Source: Spirochaetales bacterium Spiro_05 (lineage in GTDB: Bacteria > Spirochaetota > Spirochaetia > Sphaerochaetales > Sphaerochaetaceae). From it: a stretch of 59,278 nt of DNA. The DNA is taken from NCBI GenBank assembly GCA_001603115.1, contig LVBG01000030.1, positions 1 to 59,278 on the forward strand, read 5' to 3'. The notes beneath the pieces are model-generated. The model was not told the DNA's origin. It did not search any database and saw nothing but the letters and a program-made list of their open reading frames with translations. This document shows, one piece after another, positions 57,682 to 59,278 of this stretch; within the stretch, counting starts at the first letter, position 1; each line of letters opens with the position of its first letter. Made by a program: the position numbers and the translations under genes.

Positions 57682-59169
57682 GTGTCCATGCGTACACACC
57701 AACACATGAAAGCAAATTCACTTCTGTTTCCCCTCCCCAAGCACCTGGATGACAAGGAAGACGTCTTTCGCCTCCATGAGACGACCAGCGTTGCAGCCGA
57801 GCCTATGCTCAATGCCATTGGAGACCAATGTGCAGCCCTGCTTGGGTGCAAGCGAGGCGGGGAAGACATCCTGTTCAAAGTCCAGAAGGAGATGGCCGAA
57901 GAAGCCTACCGGCTGACCATCACCAAGAACCAGATTGTCATTCGCTCTTCCACCCCCACCGGCTCGTTTCGGGCTCTCTCAACGCTTCGACGCCTTGCCT
58001 TGCTCACCGATAATTTACTCCCTTGCTGTCAGATAGAGGATGAGCCTTCCTACTGCTGGCGTGGGTTCATGCTGGACTGCAGCAGGCACATGTTCAGTGT
58101 CCCCTTCATCAAGAAACTCATCGATATCTCCTCGCTCTTTCACCTCAACCGCTTTCACTGGCATCTTACCGACGACCAAGGATGGCGCATTCCCCTTGAA
58201 GGCTATGAGAAGCTCGAAACGATAGCAAGCAAACGGACAGAGAGCCAGTATACCGATGGCAGGACCTACGGCCGGCTCTATACCAAGGAGGAGATCCTGG
58301 AAGTCCAGGCCTATGCCCATGAACACCATATGCTCCTCATCCCCGAACTGGAGACCCCCGGCCACGTCTCAGCCCTACTGGCAGCCTATCCTGAGCTTGG
58401 CTGTACCAAGGGCCCGTATACGGTACCTGACAGCTGGGGAATCTTCGAAGAAGTCCTGTGTGCAGGCAATGAGGAGGGCTTCACCTTCCTTGAGGATGCA
58501 ATCGACCAGATAGCTGCCCTCTTCACCGACCCTTACATCCACATCGGAGGGGATGAGTGCCCCCACAGGGCATGGGAATCTTGCCCGGCTTGCCGAAACA
58601 AGATGAAAGAGCTTGGCTTGCAGCATGCCCACCAATTGCAGGCCTATATGACCAGCCGCATCTGCAAGCTTGTGGAGAAGGCAGGGAAACGCCCCATAGG
58701 TTGGGACGAAGTGCTTGAGGGGACAGAGCTGCTTGGCCTTCCCAAAGATTTGATCGTCATGTCGTGGCGAGGCTTGGAAGGGGGAATCGATGCGAGCAAT
58801 AGGGGCCATGAGGTGATCATGAGCCCCAACACAGCCGGCTGCTATTTCGACTACAAGCATCTGGACAGCGAGGAAGAGATGGGAAACCTTGGGGTAAGCA
58901 CCCTCAGCGATGTCGCCTCATTTGTGTGCACGCCCCCCTCTCTCGACCCATCGGTGGAGCAGAACATCCTCGGAGGACAGGCAAACCTCTGGACAGAAAA
59001 AGTCACCTCGTCCAAACAGGCGGAGTATTTGCTTTTTCCCCGGCTCATGTTCATGGCAGGGCAGCTGTGGAATCCCCAACAAACAGAGACAAATCTTGCC
59101 ATGCGCGAGGTATTGCAAACGCTGTGCGACAACCTTGGTGTCCTGAGTTACCGAGGTCCGCTCTCTTAG
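57682..59169 (+). CDS. Beta-N-acetylhexosaminidase (glycoside hydrolase family 20)
   Basis: 495 residues, no signal peptide. Residues ~1-115 form the GH20 N-terminal alpha/beta domain; the barrel starts at 'CWRGFMLDCSRHMFSVPFIK'. 'FHLNRFHWHLTDDQGWRIPL' and the catalytic Asp-Glu pair in 'YIHIGGDECPHRAWESCPAC' are intact. It removes terminal GlcNAc/GalNAc by substrate-assisted catalysis, here from imported oligosaccharides. GTG 57682 has AAGGTGA 6 bases upstream; ATG 57688 is an alternative and would suit a leaderless mRNA. Divergent from the ROK operon. Confidence 0.92.
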   Translation: MSMRTHQHMKANSLLFPLPKHLDDKEDVFRLHETTSVAAEPMLNAIGDQCAALLGCKRGGEDILFKVQKEMAEEAYRLTITKNQIVIRSSTPTGSFRALSTLRRLALLTDNLLPCCQIEDEPSYCWRGFMLDCSRHMFSVPFIKKLIDISSLFHLNRFHWHLTDDQGWRIPLEGYEKLETIASKRTESQYTDGRTYGRLYTKEEILEVQAYAHEHHMLLIPELETPGHVSALLAAYPELGCTKGPYTVPDSWGIFEEVLCAGNEEGFTFLEDAIDQIAALFTDPYIHIGGDECPHRAWESCPACRNKMKELGLQHAHQLQAYMTSRICKLVEKAGKRPIGWDEVLEGTELLGLPKDLIVMSWRGLEGGIDASNRGHEVIMSPNTAGCYFDYKHLDSEEEMGNLGVSTLSDVASFVCTPPSLDPSVEQNILGGQANLWTEKVTSSKQAEYLLFPRLMFMAGQLWNPQQTETNLAMREVLQTLCDNLGVLSYRGPLS

Positions 59170-59234
59170 CATATTGATGCAACGGCGCGGACGTGGTATG
59201 AATGCAGTACACCTTCTGGTGGATTTTCTCTAGT

Positions 59235-59271
59235 GCAGGCCCTGCTTCCGTTGGAAGACGGGCCTGCTTTT
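59235..59271 (+). terminator. Terminator of the GH20 gene
   Basis: GCAGGCCC (59235-59242) and GGGCCTGC (59260-59267), with an inner CTTCC/GGAAG stem, followed by TTTTA. Confidence 0.88.
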
Positions 59272-59278
59272 ATAAAAA

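Overview
The window reads as a chromosomal segment of a free-living, fermentative spirochaete of the Sphaerochaeta type. Evidence: four exported proteins carry the signal-peptide ending FA(A/Q)G..E that I associate with that group; there is a long PPi-dependent phosphofructokinase of the spirochaete kind; many ABC/TTT sugar-uptake systems sit next to cytoplasmic glycosidases; the PotD-like protein is a lipoprotein. Genus is an inference. About 57 protein genes, one tRNA and many short regulatory sites are supported; there is no CRISPR array, rRNA or intact insertion sequence.

Layout. 0.2-0.9 kb: RelB/RelE-type toxin-antitoxin pair behind an 11-bp iterated repeat. 1.1-6.6 kb: one operon, IclR regulator, KDG kinase, KDPG aldolase and a tripartite tricarboxylate transporter (TctC-B-A), a sugar-acid uptake and catabolism unit. 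6.6-8.3 kb: unknown protein, superoxide dismutase, tRNA-Arg(UCU). 8.4-14.5 kb: small unknown protein, potABCD polyamine transporter, PutP-type Na+ symporter. 14.5-19.2 kb: methionine block: a Met/Cys-rich 21-codon leader peptide, O-acetylhomoserine sulfhydrylase and homoserine O-acetyltransferase, facing a salvage operon (deaminase, MtnA-like, MTA phosphorylase-like). 19.4-23.4 kb: exported FKBP, GntR regulator, YhcH protein, cytidylate-kinase-like protein, mutarotase. 23.4-28.3 kb: glutamyl-tRNA reductase-like protein fused to a formamidase-like cyclase, OGG glycosylase, unknown protein, cysK and two tandem Rrf2 regulators. 28.4-37.6 kb: AbrB-type membrane protein, DUF1846, DJ-1, DAHP synthase, WalJ, ArsC/Spx and two long-chain acyl-CoA ligases. 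37.9-47.2 kb: AsnS, LuxR-type regulator, YaiI, two GH2 glycosidases flanking PPi-PFK. 47.2-52.4 kb: an ABC transporter with a DUF3798 binding protein. 53-59.2 kb: a ROK-controlled sugar ABC transporter divergent from a GH20 hexosaminidase.

How they fit: uptake systems feed short glycosidase/kinase routes into PPi-glycolysis, and local regulators (IclR, ROK, Rrf2, GntR) sit beside their probable targets. The strongest unexpected signals are (1) the Met/Cys leader peptide with an RNA stem that covers the metY ribosome-binding site; (2) the HemA-cyclase fusion; (3) three GTTC-N7-GTACAAA sites with matching promoter geometry in the ROK locus; (4) a shared CCTAGT...TAGG operator at sod and cysK, proposed for the Rrf2 pair; and (5) several genes whose -10 box lies 5-6 nt before the start codon, implying leaderless mRNAs. 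All calls are from reading the sequence; no database search was possible.
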